Assembly: GCF_000226295.1 (NCBI RefSeq) | Contig: NC_016024.1 | Location: 1,595,501-1,659,500, forward strand | Length of the DNA stretch: 64,000 nucleotides | DNA from: Chloracidobacterium thermophilum B | GTDB taxonomy: Bacteria; Acidobacteriota; Blastocatellia; Chloracidobacteriales; Chloracidobacteriaceae | Direction of reading: 5' to 3' | Shown: positions 42,747-50,816 of the stretch, in pieces | Position numbering within the stretch: the stretch's first letter is position 1 | Layout of the letters: each line of letters starts with the position of its first letter | Made by a program: the position numbers and the translations under genes | The notes under the pieces: model-generated | What the model was told of the DNA's origin: nothing | Databases searched by the model: none | The model's input: only the letters and a program-made list of their open reading frames with translations

Positions 42747-43784
42747 TTATAACACCCAGTTGAAGACGTATCCCACGATCAAAATGCCGGTGGCGACGAT
42801 GCCAATGAAGGCAGCTATCAGCCTGACTTTGAGCACCTTGCGCAGAATCACCATCTCTGGCAGGGACAACGCGATGACGCTCATCATAAAGGCCAGCACT
42901 GTGCCGACGGCTGCCCCCTTGTCCAGCAGTGCCTGAACCACCGGAATGATCCCGGCAGCGTTGGTGTACATCGGAACACCAAGCACAACCGCCAGCGGCA
43001 CCGACCACCAGGCGGATTTGCCCATGAAGCTGGCCATGAAGTCCTGCGGCACATAGCCGTGAATGCCAGCCCCAATGGCAATGCCGGCCAGAATATACGG
43101 CCAGACCTTCCCGACGATGTCGCGCACACTTTGAAAGCCGGCGGCGAGACGTTCACCAAAGTCAACCTCCACGGCGGTGAACTGGGCTTCAGCTCTGGGA
43201 ATGTCGCGCACCCAGTCTTCCAGATACGGCTCCATGTTCAACTTGCCGATGATCAAGCCAGCCACGATGGCCACGGATAAACCAAGTCCCAGATACAGCA
43301 GGGCGATTTTCCAGCCCAGCATGCCAAACAGGAGCGTCAGGGCAACCTCATTGACCATCGGGGCGGCAATCAGGAATGAGAATGTCACACCAAGCGGCAC
43401 CCCGGCCTGTAAAAAGCCGATAAACAACGGCACGGCTGAACACGAACAGAAGGGCGTCACAATTCCCAGCAAAGCCGCCATGACATTGGCCAGCCCCTCT
43501 CTCCGACCAGCCAGCAGGGCGCGGGTTCGCTCAGGCGTGAAATAGGTATTAATCACCCCCATCACAAAGACAATGCCCGTCAGTAGCAGCAGCACCTTGG
43601 GCGTGTCGTAGAGGAAAAATTGCAACGCCGCACCAAGGTGGCTTTGGCGGTCAACCGGCAAAGCAGCCACTACCACTTCTGAAAGGGGCTGCAAGGTTTG
43701 ATACAGGCCCCACCACAGCAGGGCCGCCAGGACAAGAAAGATTCGCGGGTGGTGTTGTGTCCAACGCACAGCCAGGGCACTCAT
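42747..43784 (-). CDS. YraQ/ArsP-family permease
   Basis: A 345-aa membrane permease with about eight helices. The diagnostic segment PFCSCSAVPLFIGFLQAGVPLG with its paired cysteines is present, along with FLIAAPMVNEVAL and GVPMYTNAAGIIPV. Members export organoarsenicals, or are implicated in metal and sulfur-compound handling. The ATG at 43784 is preceded by GGGGGAGAG; another ATG 15 bp upstream is less well placed. It follows the SigZ-like gene by 85 bp and is followed closely by the thioredoxin-like gene. Confidence 0.9.
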   Translation of the reverse strand: MSALAVRWTQHHPRIFLVLAALLWWGLYQTLQPLSEVVVAALPVDRQSHLGAALQFFLYDTPKVLLLLTGIVFVMGVINTYFTPERTRALLAGRREGLANVMAALLGIVTPFCSCSAVPLFIGFLQAGVPLGVTFSFLIAAPMVNEVALTLLFGMLGWKIALLYLGLGLSVAIVAGLIIGKLNMEPYLEDWVRDIPRAEAQFTAVEVDFGERLAAGFQSVRDIVGKVWPYILAGIAIGAGIHGYVPQDFMASFMGKSAWWSVPLAVVLGVPMYTNAAGIIPVVQALLDKGAAVGTVLAFMMSVIALSLPEMVILRKVLKVRLIAAFIGIVATGILIVGYVFNWVL

Positions 43785-43869
43785 GGCTCTCTCCCCCATT
43801 GTTCTCGGCAGCACAAAATCACTGGCTAGCAGCCATCTGTCAGGGAGACGAACAAGGTGGCAAAAGGAT

Positions 43870-44427
43870 TCAGGATGCAGCCGAAGGTGACACGTGGCAA
43901 CAGACGCGCCCGGACTCATCAAAGCGCACCTGGCAGTTCTCCACCAGGCGGTCGCGTAATCGTTTTCTGGCGCGCAGCAGGCGCGACTTGGCGGCCGGCA
44001 ATGTCAGACCATGGGCTTCGGCGTAGGCGCGCACCGTTTGCCCCCGAAGATCGCAGGCTTCAATAATGTGCCGGTCCTCGGCTTCCAGTCGCAGCAGGTT
44101 GTGGCTGAGACACGCCTCCAGTTCATCTACGGGACGCCGTTCCACAACCGGTGCCGCCGCCAGGTGCTCCGGCAAGGACTCAACCGGCTTGGACAGACGC
44201 GCCCGGTCAATCACGGCATGACGGGCGACCTGGAACAGCCAGGCGCGGGGATTGTCGAGCGCGCAAAACGCCTGCCCCTGCCGCAGGGCCTTGAGAAACA
44301 CTTCCTGGAGGAGGTCTTCCGCCGCGTCAGGATCGCTGGTCCGGTGTAACAGAAAAGCCAGCAGGGCTTTTTCGTATGCCTGCCAGGCATCCAGGAGACA
44401 CCCGGACGCGCTATGTGCCTGGTTCAT
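43870..44427 (-). CDS. SigZ-like ECF sigma factor with Cys-containing tail
   Basis: A 185-aa sigma-70 factor of the ECF type. Sigma region 2 is DAAEDLLQEVFLKAL and PRAWLFQVARHAVIDRAR; region 4 is HIIEACDLRGQTVRAYAEAHGLTLPAAKSRLLRARKRL (cited as LTLPAAKSRLLRARKRL). The C-terminal extension ends with NCQVRFDESGRVCCH, holding three cysteines, the arrangement seen in SigZ proteins; it may sense redox or metal. No anti-sigma factor is adjacent. The ATG at 44427 is preferred; a TTG at 44496 would translate a tandem 14-bp repeat. Confidence 0.85.
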   Translation of the reverse strand: MNQAHSASGCLLDAWQAYEKALLAFLLHRTSDPDAAEDLLQEVFLKALRQGQAFCALDNPRAWLFQVARHAVIDRARLSKPVESLPEHLAAAPVVERRPVDELEACLSHNLLRLEAEDRHIIEACDLRGQTVRAYAEAHGLTLPAAKSRLLRARKRLRDRLVENCQVRFDESGRVCCHVSPSAAS

Positions 44428-44437
44428 GATTTTCGTA

Positions 44438-44465
44438 CCACGGTTTTTTGGCCACGGTTTTTTGG
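44438..44465 (-). repeat. Tandem 14-bp repeat just upstream of the sigma factor gene
   Basis: Two perfect head-to-tail copies of CCAAAAAACCGTGG (minus strand), ending 10 bp before the sigma factor ATG at 44427. It lies in the divergent region with the GDCCVxC gene. Fourteen is not a multiple of three, which argues for a regulatory or leader site rather than coding sequence. Confidence 0.8.
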
Positions 44466-44642
44466 CATTGTTGGCTGGCGTTGACGGCTCTGACAACCAG
44501 ACTTTGACAGCTCTTGAGGCGCAATGGCATCCTCACTGACTTTGGGCCAGTGGCTTTGGCCAACCATGACCACTATGGAATGTGGTCGCTTTGGATGTCC
44601 AGTCAAGGTCACGCCCCCTCCCCAAGTACAGGATGCGCGGCC

Positions 44643-44858
44643 ATGACCTCCATCATCTGGGAATCGCAACTTACCTGCCCGGTCTGTGGGGCAACCACCG
44701 TGGAAACCATGCCGGCCGATGCCTGCCAGTTTTTTTACACCTGTGCCACCTGTGCAACCCTGCTGCGTCCGCAGCCCGGCAACTGCTGTGTGTTCTGCTC
44801 GTTTGGCTCAGTTCCCTGCCCACCGGTTCAGTTGATGCAGCATTCTGACCGACCATAA
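44643..44858 (+). CDS. GDCCVxC-family small Cys-rich protein (Cys form)
   Basis: A 71-aa protein starting MTSIIWESQLTCPVCG. It contains CPVCG, ACQFFYTCATC and GNCCVFCSFGSVPCPPVQ, the variant of the GDCCVxC signature, with nine to ten cysteines in all. The family is known to include both Cys and selenocysteine members; here every position is Cys. It is encoded divergently from the SigZ-permease-thioredoxin set, an arrangement that suggests a common redox or metal-related function. Its stop is 58 bp before the lepB start. Confidence 0.85.
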   Translation: MTSIIWESQLTCPVCGATTVETMPADACQFFYTCATCATLLRPQPGNCCVFCSFGSVPCPPVQLMQHSDRP

Positions 44859-44916
44859 CTCTGGACTGGCTTCGCCCGGACGGCCTTTGCGTCCGGCGCG
44901 CGACAACCTGAACCCT

Positions 44917-45750
44917 ATGGAAACCAAAAACAGCTCCCAGACTTCCACGGCGTCCGAAAAGCCCAAGCGATCGGAGCTGCGCGAGTTCATCGAGATGATC
45001 ATCACAACGCTCATCATGGCGTTGTTTGGCATCACCTTCGTCGTCCGTTCGGTCAATGTCCCGACCGGCTCGATGAACAACACCATCTATTCCGGCGATT
45101 TTCTGCTCGTCAACAAGTTCATTTTCGGCTACGAGGGCGGTATCCCCCTGGACGGCTTCACCCCCCACCGCCCCATCCGGCGGGGCGACATCATCGTGTT
45201 CAAGTTTCCGCAAAGCGAAGACCAGAACTACGTCAAACGGGTCATCGGACTGCCGGGTGAGACCATCGAGATTCGGGGGCAGCGCGTGTACATCAACGGG
45301 CAGGAACTCCCTGAAACGCGCGTCATTGCCGAAAGCGACCTGGAAGACAGCGGCCGGCTGAACATTCTCGAAGAACATCCCACCGCCGGGGCGCAGTGGA
45401 AGGTCTATTACCGTCCGGGATCAGACTTTGAGTATGAAACCCAGGATGCGGAGCCGCTCCCGGAACTGCTCCTGCCAAGCGGACGCTACCGCGACTACAA
45501 AAACGAACCGCACTATGGCATCGGGCGGCCGTTCAAGATTCCAGAGGGTTGCTACTTCGCCATGGGGGACAACCGCGACAACAGCCTCGACAGCCGCTAC
45601 TGGGGGCCCGTTCCACGGGACTACGTCATCGGGCGGCCGCTGTTTGTCTATGCCTCGTTCGACCCCAATCCGCAGGCTTCGCTGGGCGAACGGCTGGGCT
45701 CCTTCTTCTCCAAGGGGCGCTGGAAACGGCTGGGGTCGCTGGTGAAGTAG
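44917..45750 (+). CDS. lepB: Signal peptidase I
   Basis: A 277-aa membrane serine peptidase that removes Sec and Tat signal peptides. One membrane segment (about 25-45) precedes the catalytic Ser52 in PTGSMNNT, and the general-base Lys107 is in YVKRVIGLPGE; box E is GDNRDNSLDSRYWG. The central insertion is moderately long. The ATG at 44917 is preferred because the family N-terminus follows it, although the ribosome-binding site is weak. It lies 125 bp upstream of acsF, separated by an inverted repeat. Confidence 0.95.
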   Translation: METKNSSQTSTASEKPKRSELREFIEMIITTLIMALFGITFVVRSVNVPTGSMNNTIYSGDFLLVNKFIFGYEGGIPLDGFTPHRPIRRGDIIVFKFPQSEDQNYVKRVIGLPGETIEIRGQRVYINGQELPETRVIAESDLEDSGRLNILEEHPTAGAQWKVYYRPGSDFEYETQDAEPLPELLLPSGRYRDYKNEPHYGIGRPFKIPEGCYFAMGDNRDNSLDSRYWGPVPRDYVIGRPLFVYASFDPNPQASLGERLGSFFSKGRWKRLGSLVK

Positions 45751-45809
45751 GCGCTCTGGTGACGCACGGCGTCCCCGCCAGAAAATTTATTTCAAATCGG
45801 GCCGGCCGC

Positions 45810-45849
45810 AAAGTAGGTTGGAAACGAAGTTTCGGCTTCCACCCACTTT
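45810..45849 (+). promoter_or_regulatory. Leader hairpin upstream of acsF (attenuator or terminator candidate)
   Basis: AAAGTAGGTTGGAA (45810-45823) and TTCCACCCACTTT (45837-45849) form an imperfect 13-14 bp stem. The loop region also contains an alternative short stem GAAAC-GAA-GTTTC (45821-45833). T-rich sequence follows, and the acsF ATG lies 25 bp downstream. An AT-rich stretch (45781-45798) just upstream could hold a promoter. It may end lepB transcription or control acsF. Confidence 0.5.
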
Positions 45850-45874
45850 GGTTCCTTTTGCGAGGTCGTGCCCT

Positions 45875-46975
45875 ATGATTGCCACGGAATCCGTCATTCA
45901 GGAGACGAAAGCGGCGGCGGCAGACAAAAGTCTCATCAGTCCGCGTTTTTATGTCACGGATTACAAGAAGATGAATGCCCTGCGGTTCGATCACATGGCC
46001 GAAGCGTTCAAGGCCATGCACAAACGCTTTGCCGATGATCCGAACAAGCATTTCTTCAAACGGGACGACGACCCAGACTTCGAGCAGGATTTCTCCCATC
46101 TCCCGCCGTCGTTCAAGGACTTTCTCATTCGTGGTTGTTTGGGTGAGTTTTCAGGGGCGCTGCTGTACAAGGAAATTGCGGACCGCATCGAAGACCCCAT
46201 CCTGAGCGACACCTACCGGCTGATGGCGCGCGATGAAGGACGGCACAGCGGCTTCATCCGGCTGGCGATGCGCGATATCAATGCCGATCTCGACCTTCAG
46301 ATGCTGCAAGGCGAAAAGGAATTCGTCAGCATGCATCCGAAAATCATCCTCTACACCACGTACCTTTCGGAAGTCATCGGCTACTTCCGCTACATCAACA
46401 TCTATTCCCACCTCGAAGCCCATCCTGAATACCGTTACCATCCGATCTTCAAGTACTTCGGTGGCTGGTGCCAGGATGAACTCAAGCACGGCGACTTTAT
46501 CGGCCTTCAGCTCGAAGCCCAGAAAAACATCTACCTGGACGGTGGCATCAACCGGTTGCTCATTCGCTTCTTCTCACTGGCCGTCTATGTGACGATGTGG
46601 TTGCGCGATCTCAAGGCGCAGGACTTTTATGCGTCCATCGGCCTGAACTGGCGGGAATATGACCTGAAGGTAATCCGGGAAACGAATGCCTATGCGCAGC
46701 GCGTGTTCGGGCTGCGGCTCGACGTGGACAATCCAAAGTTCATCCGCATTCTGGATCGCATGGCGGCACGTTACACGGAGATGACCAAACGTGAAGCCGA
46801 AGGCGCTGGCAAGCTGTCCCTCCTGCCACTGCAAGCGGCGATGACGATTGATTATCTGCGTTTGTTTGCCATGAAAGTGCGCACCGATGCGCCGCCGCCC
46901 ATCCCCGAATACCCGGTGGCGCCAGTCATCAAGGGCTTCGCCAGCAAGTACAAAGGCCAGCCAGCCATGGCCTGA
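45875..46975 (+). CDS. acsF: Mg-protoporphyrin IX monomethyl ester oxidative cyclase (aerobic)
   Basis: A 366-aa di-iron enzyme that uses O2 to close the fifth ring (ring E) in (bacterio)chlorophyll synthesis. It contains the AcsF/CHL27 core: EFSGALLYKEI (Glu91), the first DExxH motif DEGRH (Asp120, Glu121, His124) and the second DELKH (Asp201, Glu202, His205). Upstream of the core are RFYVTDYKKMNALRFDHMAEA and the partial Glu/Asp-rich DDDPDFEQDF. The ATG at 45875 is chosen for the family N-terminus and a nearby GAGG. Marker of aerobic phototrophy; the following gene, 11 bp away, is very likely co-transcribed. Confidence 0.95.
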   Translation: MIATESVIQETKAAAADKSLISPRFYVTDYKKMNALRFDHMAEAFKAMHKRFADDPNKHFFKRDDDPDFEQDFSHLPPSFKDFLIRGCLGEFSGALLYKEIADRIEDPILSDTYRLMARDEGRHSGFIRLAMRDINADLDLQMLQGEKEFVSMHPKIILYTTYLSEVIGYFRYINIYSHLEAHPEYRYHPIFKYFGGWCQDELKHGDFIGLQLEAQKNIYLDGGINRLLIRFFSLAVYVTMWLRDLKAQDFYASIGLNWREYDLKVIRETNAYAQRVFGLRLDVDNPKFIRILDRMAARYTEMTKREAEGAGKLSLLPLQAAMTIDYLRLFAMKVRTDAPPPIPEYPVAPVIKGFASKYKGQPAMA

Positions 46976-46986
46976 GGGCCATTTCC

Positions 46987-47973
46987 ATGCCCACCGTCCT
47001 TGGCATTGCCATTCTGGGCAGCGGGCGCGTCGCACGCGCCCGCCTGCGCGAACTGCACGAGCGTTACGACACCCGTGTGGCCGTCGTTGCCTCCCACGAT
47101 TTCAATCGGGCCTACGAACTGGCATTCCCGATTGCGGCGGCAGCCACTGAAGACTGGGAGGAAGCCATTGCGCGCCCGGATGTGGATGCCGTCATGGTGT
47201 GTTCGACCAACCCGCACCATGCCCGCATGGCACAGGCGGCAATTGCGGCCGGCAAACCGGTCAGTGTGGACTACCCGCTGGCGCTGACACTCGCCGACGC
47301 CGAACAGTTGGTTGAACAGGCCCGGGCGCGTGGCGTCGTGCTGCACGTCGAGCACATCGAGCTGCTTTCCGCCTGGTTTGAGGCTTTTCGGAAAGCCCTG
47401 CCCCGCATTGGGCGGATTCACCACATCACCTGGAACAACCTCAGCTCCCGCCCGGCAACTCCCGAAGACTGGACGTTTGACCGCGCACACGGCTTCTCGC
47501 TGTTCCAGCAGGCCAGTGTGCCCAGCCGCATCGTCGCCTGCGTGGGACAAATCACCTGGATTGAAGGCGAGGAAACGTTTTCCGATGAGCAGGGCACCCG
47601 CTTTGGGCGGCGTGCCACGCATCTGCGCTTCGGCTTCGGCGCAGAAGGCCGTGGAGACATCAACGATGTGCTCACCCGGCACGAGGAAACAGGGCCAGCG
47701 GCCGAATTACAGGCCGTGGGCGAGTCCGGCACACTCATCGGACGACAACACCGGGAGGTGTGGTACACAAACCCAGAGGGCGCAACGGAGTCCGTGCCGG
47801 TCATGCCGCGCAGCGGTCTGTTTGCCCACGACATCGCGGCGTTCCTCGACGCCATTGCCGGCCGTGGAACGCCGTATGTCTCTCTCGACCATGTACTTGA
47901 AGCTCTCCGTTTTGCCGATGCCGCCGAACGGGCAGTGAAAAGCGGTCAGCGGGTCACGCTGACATCGGACTGA
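46987..47973 (+). CDS. bvdR: Gfo/Idh/MocA oxidoreductase similar to cyanobacterial biliverdin reductase
   Basis: A 328-aa NAD(P)-dependent oxidoreductase. The Rossmann motif is GIAILGSGRVARARL, and DYPLALTLADAEQL followed by VVLHVEHIELL is very close to the corresponding segment of cyanobacterial BvdR, which reduces biliverdin to bilirubin. The C-terminal half (LYTNPEG region, GLFAHDIAAFLDAIAGRGTPYVSLD) is the Gfo/Idh substrate domain. Its ATG is 11 bp after acsF, so it is probably translated from the same message. Biliverdin reduction is inferred by similarity; another tetrapyrrole could be the substrate. Confidence in the fold is high, in the substrate moderate. Confidence 0.75.
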   Translation: MPTVLGIAILGSGRVARARLRELHERYDTRVAVVASHDFNRAYELAFPIAAAATEDWEEAIARPDVDAVMVCSTNPHHARMAQAAIAAGKPVSVDYPLALTLADAEQLVEQARARGVVLHVEHIELLSAWFEAFRKALPRIGRIHHITWNNLSSRPATPEDWTFDRAHGFSLFQQASVPSRIVACVGQITWIEGEETFSDEQGTRFGRRATHLRFGFGAEGRGDINDVLTRHEETGPAAELQAVGESGTLIGRQHREVWYTNPEGATESVPVMPRSGLFAHDIAAFLDAIAGRGTPYVSLDHVLEALRFADAAERAVKSGQRVTLTSD

Positions 47974-48032
47974 TCCCCTGCTCACCGGCAGCGAATCCAT
48001 CACGTGGGGGCTGGACTCGTGGGCGACGGGAG

Positions 48033-48389
48033 CTAAATGGACTGGACGTAAGGCAGCAGTGCCAGGTGTTTGGCGCGTTTGATGGCCCGTGCCAGCCGAC
48101 GCTGCATAGTTGGGTTCACGCCGGTCAGACGGCGCGGCAGGATACGCTTGTTGTCGCCGATGAACCGCTCAAGCAGCTTCACGTCCTTGTAGTCAATGTA
48201 GTCAATCTTGGCTTCCAGCAGCGGACACCGTTTCTTGCGCCGTCCCACCCGGCGGTTGCCACCGGGACGGTTGCCACTACCGGCAGCGCGGCGGGCAACG
48301 GTACTCCCCGCTGCACCCGCAGGACGCCGTTCCGGGCTGGATGTCGTTCCGGTGACGACTTCGGTTGTTTCGGTTGTTTCGTCTGACAT
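48033..48389 (-). CDS. rpsR: 30S ribosomal protein S18, with long N-terminal extension
   Basis: A 118-aa S18. The conserved core is the last 65 residues ([24 protein letters not shown], cited as [15 protein letters not shown], and [32 protein letters not shown], cited as [21 protein letters not shown]). The first 50 residues are a Thr/Gly/Ala/Arg-rich extension absent from typical 75-aa S18 and likely disordered. Encoded alone; rpsF and rplI are not adjacent, and only one cysteine is present. Confidence 0.93.
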   Translation of the reverse strand: MSDETTETTEVVTGTTSSPERRPAGAAGSTVARRAAGSGNRPGGNRRVGRRKKRCPLLEAKIDYIDYKDVKLLERFIGDNKRILPRRLTGVNPTMQRRLARAIKRAKHLALLPYVQSI

Positions 48390-48488
48390 ACGCCTCTTTT
48401 TCTCCCTCAATAAATATACCGGCTGCCGGCAGCAGCCTTGGACACAAGTGCCGCCGGGTCCGGTATGGATTAATGAAGACTGGAATCC

Positions 48489-49595
48489 TTAGTGGATAAG
48501 CTCTCCCGGTGGCAAGGTCAGACGGCGTAAAACCTCATCGGCTTCGCTGACACCCAGAGTCGCCAGCCGCCGCAGGTCAGCACTGAGTTCGGCCACAGCC
48601 TGGGCGTCCAGTTCATCTCCCTGCAAACCATCCACAATCTCATAAGCCCGCTGGGATTGTCCAAGCCCCAGCAGGGTGATGATTTCCTCGTAGCACATGT
48701 CACTGGATTCGCCTCCCTGTGACCGTTCCTCTTCAAGCAGATCGTACGCCTGCTGAAATGCCTCACGGGATTCTTGCAGTTGACCGGCCATGCGGAGGGC
48801 GATGCCCAGTTTGACAAATGTCAGTGGCACTTCCAGACCATCCACGATAGCATCCTTCAGCTCGTGGGAAGCCGCTTCGGCTTCGCCGCGCGCCAGCAAT
48901 GCCGTTCCCAGACCATACCGCGCCAGAGCGTTGTGAGGATCAATCCGCACAGATTCACGGTATGCCTTCAAGGCTTCCTCAACCCGCTCCATCGCCATGA
49001 GTAAATCCCCCAGGTCGAGATAGATGCGCGGGTCATGGGGGTCAAGGTCAAGTGCCATCTGAAACTGCCGGAGGGCTTCATCATATTTTTCGAGGTCGGC
49101 CAGCAGTCCGCCCAGCCCCAGGTAGTGCAGCGGCTCCTCCGGCCCCAGTTCAATAGCCCGCCGGTAAGCCACTTCGGCTTCGGGAAACCGCCCCATTTCC
49201 GAAAGGAAGTTGCCATAGTTGTAATGGCTCAGGGCCTCGTTTGGTTCGAGCTTAAGCGCACGCTTGAAGTATTCTTCAGCCAGGTCAAACTCTCCTTCTT
49301 CAACGTAGAACGCACCGAGCAGGTGAAGCGGACGCACGTCGTCCGGGGCCAGGCGCTCGACTTGGCGCAGGTAATCCACGCCTTCGTTATAGCGTTCTGT
49401 TTCGAGGAGCAGAGCCCCCAACCGGATGAGCACTTCCGGTGATTGCGGAGCCAGGGCCAAAGCCTTGGCATAGGCAGCTTCGGCTTCCTCCAGTTCCCCC
49501 TCTTCAAAGTAGGCATCACCCTTTTCCAGAAGTTTTTCCAGGGAGGGTGAAGTTGACTTCGGAGATGTTTTCGATTTGTGTGATTTCCCAGGCAT
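48489..49595 (-). CDS. Tetratricopeptide repeat protein
   Basis: A 368-aa soluble protein made of about eight or nine TPR units with the usual W/L-G-Y-A-F-A-P pattern (for example EEAEAAYAKALALAPQSPEVL, cited in part, and EEALKAYRESVRIDPHNALARYG). An N-terminal Lys/Ser-rich segment (MPGKSHKSKTSPKSTSPSL) precedes the repeats. It lies just downstream of the COG0523 GTPase gene, starting about 80 bp after its stop. A scaffold or assembly role is plausible but the partner cannot be read from sequence. The ATG at 49595 is preferred over a GTG at 49670. Confidence 0.9.
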   Translation of the reverse strand: MPGKSHKSKTSPKSTSPSLEKLLEKGDAYFEEGELEEAEAAYAKALALAPQSPEVLIRLGALLLETERYNEGVDYLRQVERLAPDDVRPLHLLGAFYVEEGEFDLAEEYFKRALKLEPNEALSHYNYGNFLSEMGRFPEAEVAYRRAIELGPEEPLHYLGLGGLLADLEKYDEALRQFQMALDLDPHDPRIYLDLGDLLMAMERVEEALKAYRESVRIDPHNALARYGLGTALLARGEAEAASHELKDAIVDGLEVPLTFVKLGIALRMAGQLQESREAFQQAYDLLEEERSQGGESSDMCYEEIITLLGLGQSQRAYEIVDGLQGDELDAQAVAELSADLRRLATLGVSEADEVLRRLTLPPGELIH

Positions 49596-49676
49596 AAAAG
49601 TGTCGTAAATGGTATCCGTGACGCTCAAAAAAACAGGTTTTCCTCTGGACAAAAGGGCGTTGTTCTCCACGTATGC

Positions 49677-50699
49677 TTATAGAACCGCCAGGGCGCGCCG
49701 CCGCCCTTCGCAAGCCACCAGGGCACTGGCAAGCTGGGCATGGTCAAGCCTGGCGCCAATGAAGACAAGGTGTTCTTCGGGTGAAGGTGACAGGGTCACA
49801 GGCCGAATGTAGAGGTCGCCATTGACATACATCATAACCCACAACCCGTCTTCGCCCTCGAAACGTACGAAGCCCTTGGCGCGCACAATGTCCGGGGGAA
49901 GCTGCCGCATGAATTCCTCGAAACGCTCCCGCACCAGTGGGCGCAGCAACCGGCACGACATCGAGTGAAAGTCCGTATGGGCCTTGTACTCCTGCTCGTT
50001 GAGCGCAGCGAGTTGTTCCCGCATCGCCGCCCGGCGGCGTTCGCGCTCGGCCGGCTCGACCTCGGCCAGCAACCACTGGAAGGACTCATCCCCGGCCACG
50101 ATGCCATGAGTGGCAAGGTACACCTGGGCGTACGGGTTGTTTTCTTCAACATACCGCCGGATGTCAGCAATCTGCTCCGGCGTAGCTTCATCGGCCTTGC
50201 CGATAACAATGACATCGGCAAACTGGGTCTGGCGTTTGACAATCGCCTTGAGCACCTTTGACAGACGGGTGAAGTTTTTGGGGTCGGCCACTGTCACCAG
50301 TCGGGTAATCGTCACGCGGTCGAGCAGGTGTGGCGCTGTCGCCTGATCGAGCAGGTCCACCGGATCGGCCAGCCCCGTGGCTTCGACGAAAATCACTTCC
50401 GGCTGCCGGGTAGCGACTTCGGTAAACGCCTGCACAAAGTCTTCCCCGATCTGGCAGCAGATACAGCCGTCGCTCAGCTCCATGACGCTGAAGCCTTCGC
50501 CCCGCAGGATTTCACCATCAATGCTGATGTCGCCAAACTCATTCATCAGCACGGCCACCTTACGTCCCAGGCGGCGCATGTGGTGCAGCACGGCGAGCAG
50601 CAACGTCGTTTTGCCACTTCCCAGAAAACCGGAAATGACAATCGCCGGCACGGGCGAAGCCCCACCGGACGACTCCGGCACAGGTGTCTGAACGCTCAT
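49677..50699 (-). CDS. G3E (COG0523/CobW) family metallochaperone GTPase
   Basis: A 340-aa GTPase of the COG0523 group. Walker A is GFLGSGKTT, the metal-binding CxCC motif is GCICC, the ExxGLxxP motif is EATGLADP, and the base-recognition motif is IGKAD. The His/Glu-rich C-terminal domain (CobW_C) includes FHSMSCRLLRPLV and KGFVRFEGEDGLWVMMY. Such proteins insert zinc or cobalt into client enzymes. The ATG at 50699 is preceded by GGGGGAAAC. No metal-starvation operator was identified, and the client protein is not apparent from the neighbours. Confidence 0.92.
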   Translation of the reverse strand: MSVQTPVPESSGGASPVPAIVISGFLGSGKTTLLLAVLHHMRRLGRKVAVLMNEFGDISIDGEILRGEGFSVMELSDGCICCQIGEDFVQAFTEVATRQPEVIFVEATGLADPVDLLDQATAPHLLDRVTITRLVTVADPKNFTRLSKVLKAIVKRQTQFADVIVIGKADEATPEQIADIRRYVEENNPYAQVYLATHGIVAGDESFQWLLAEVEPAERERRRAAMREQLAALNEQEYKAHTDFHSMSCRLLRPLVRERFEEFMRQLPPDIVRAKGFVRFEGEDGLWVMMYVNGDLYIRPVTLSPSPEEHLVFIGARLDHAQLASALVACEGRRRALAVL

Positions 50700-50816
50700 G
50701 GCAGTTTCCCCCAGAAATGGTTTCTCATCGCGGGCGCCAGTCAGGTGTAAAGCAGGCGATAGTATCACCCGGACGCGGTGTTACCAAGCATATATCGGAA
50801 AGGCATCGCCTGAAAC

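Noticed and set aside
44643-44858. Selenocysteine in the GDCCVxC protein
   Set aside because: The family includes selenoproteins and the genome has tRNA-Sec, but here every position is a Cys codon and there is no in-frame TGA before the stop.
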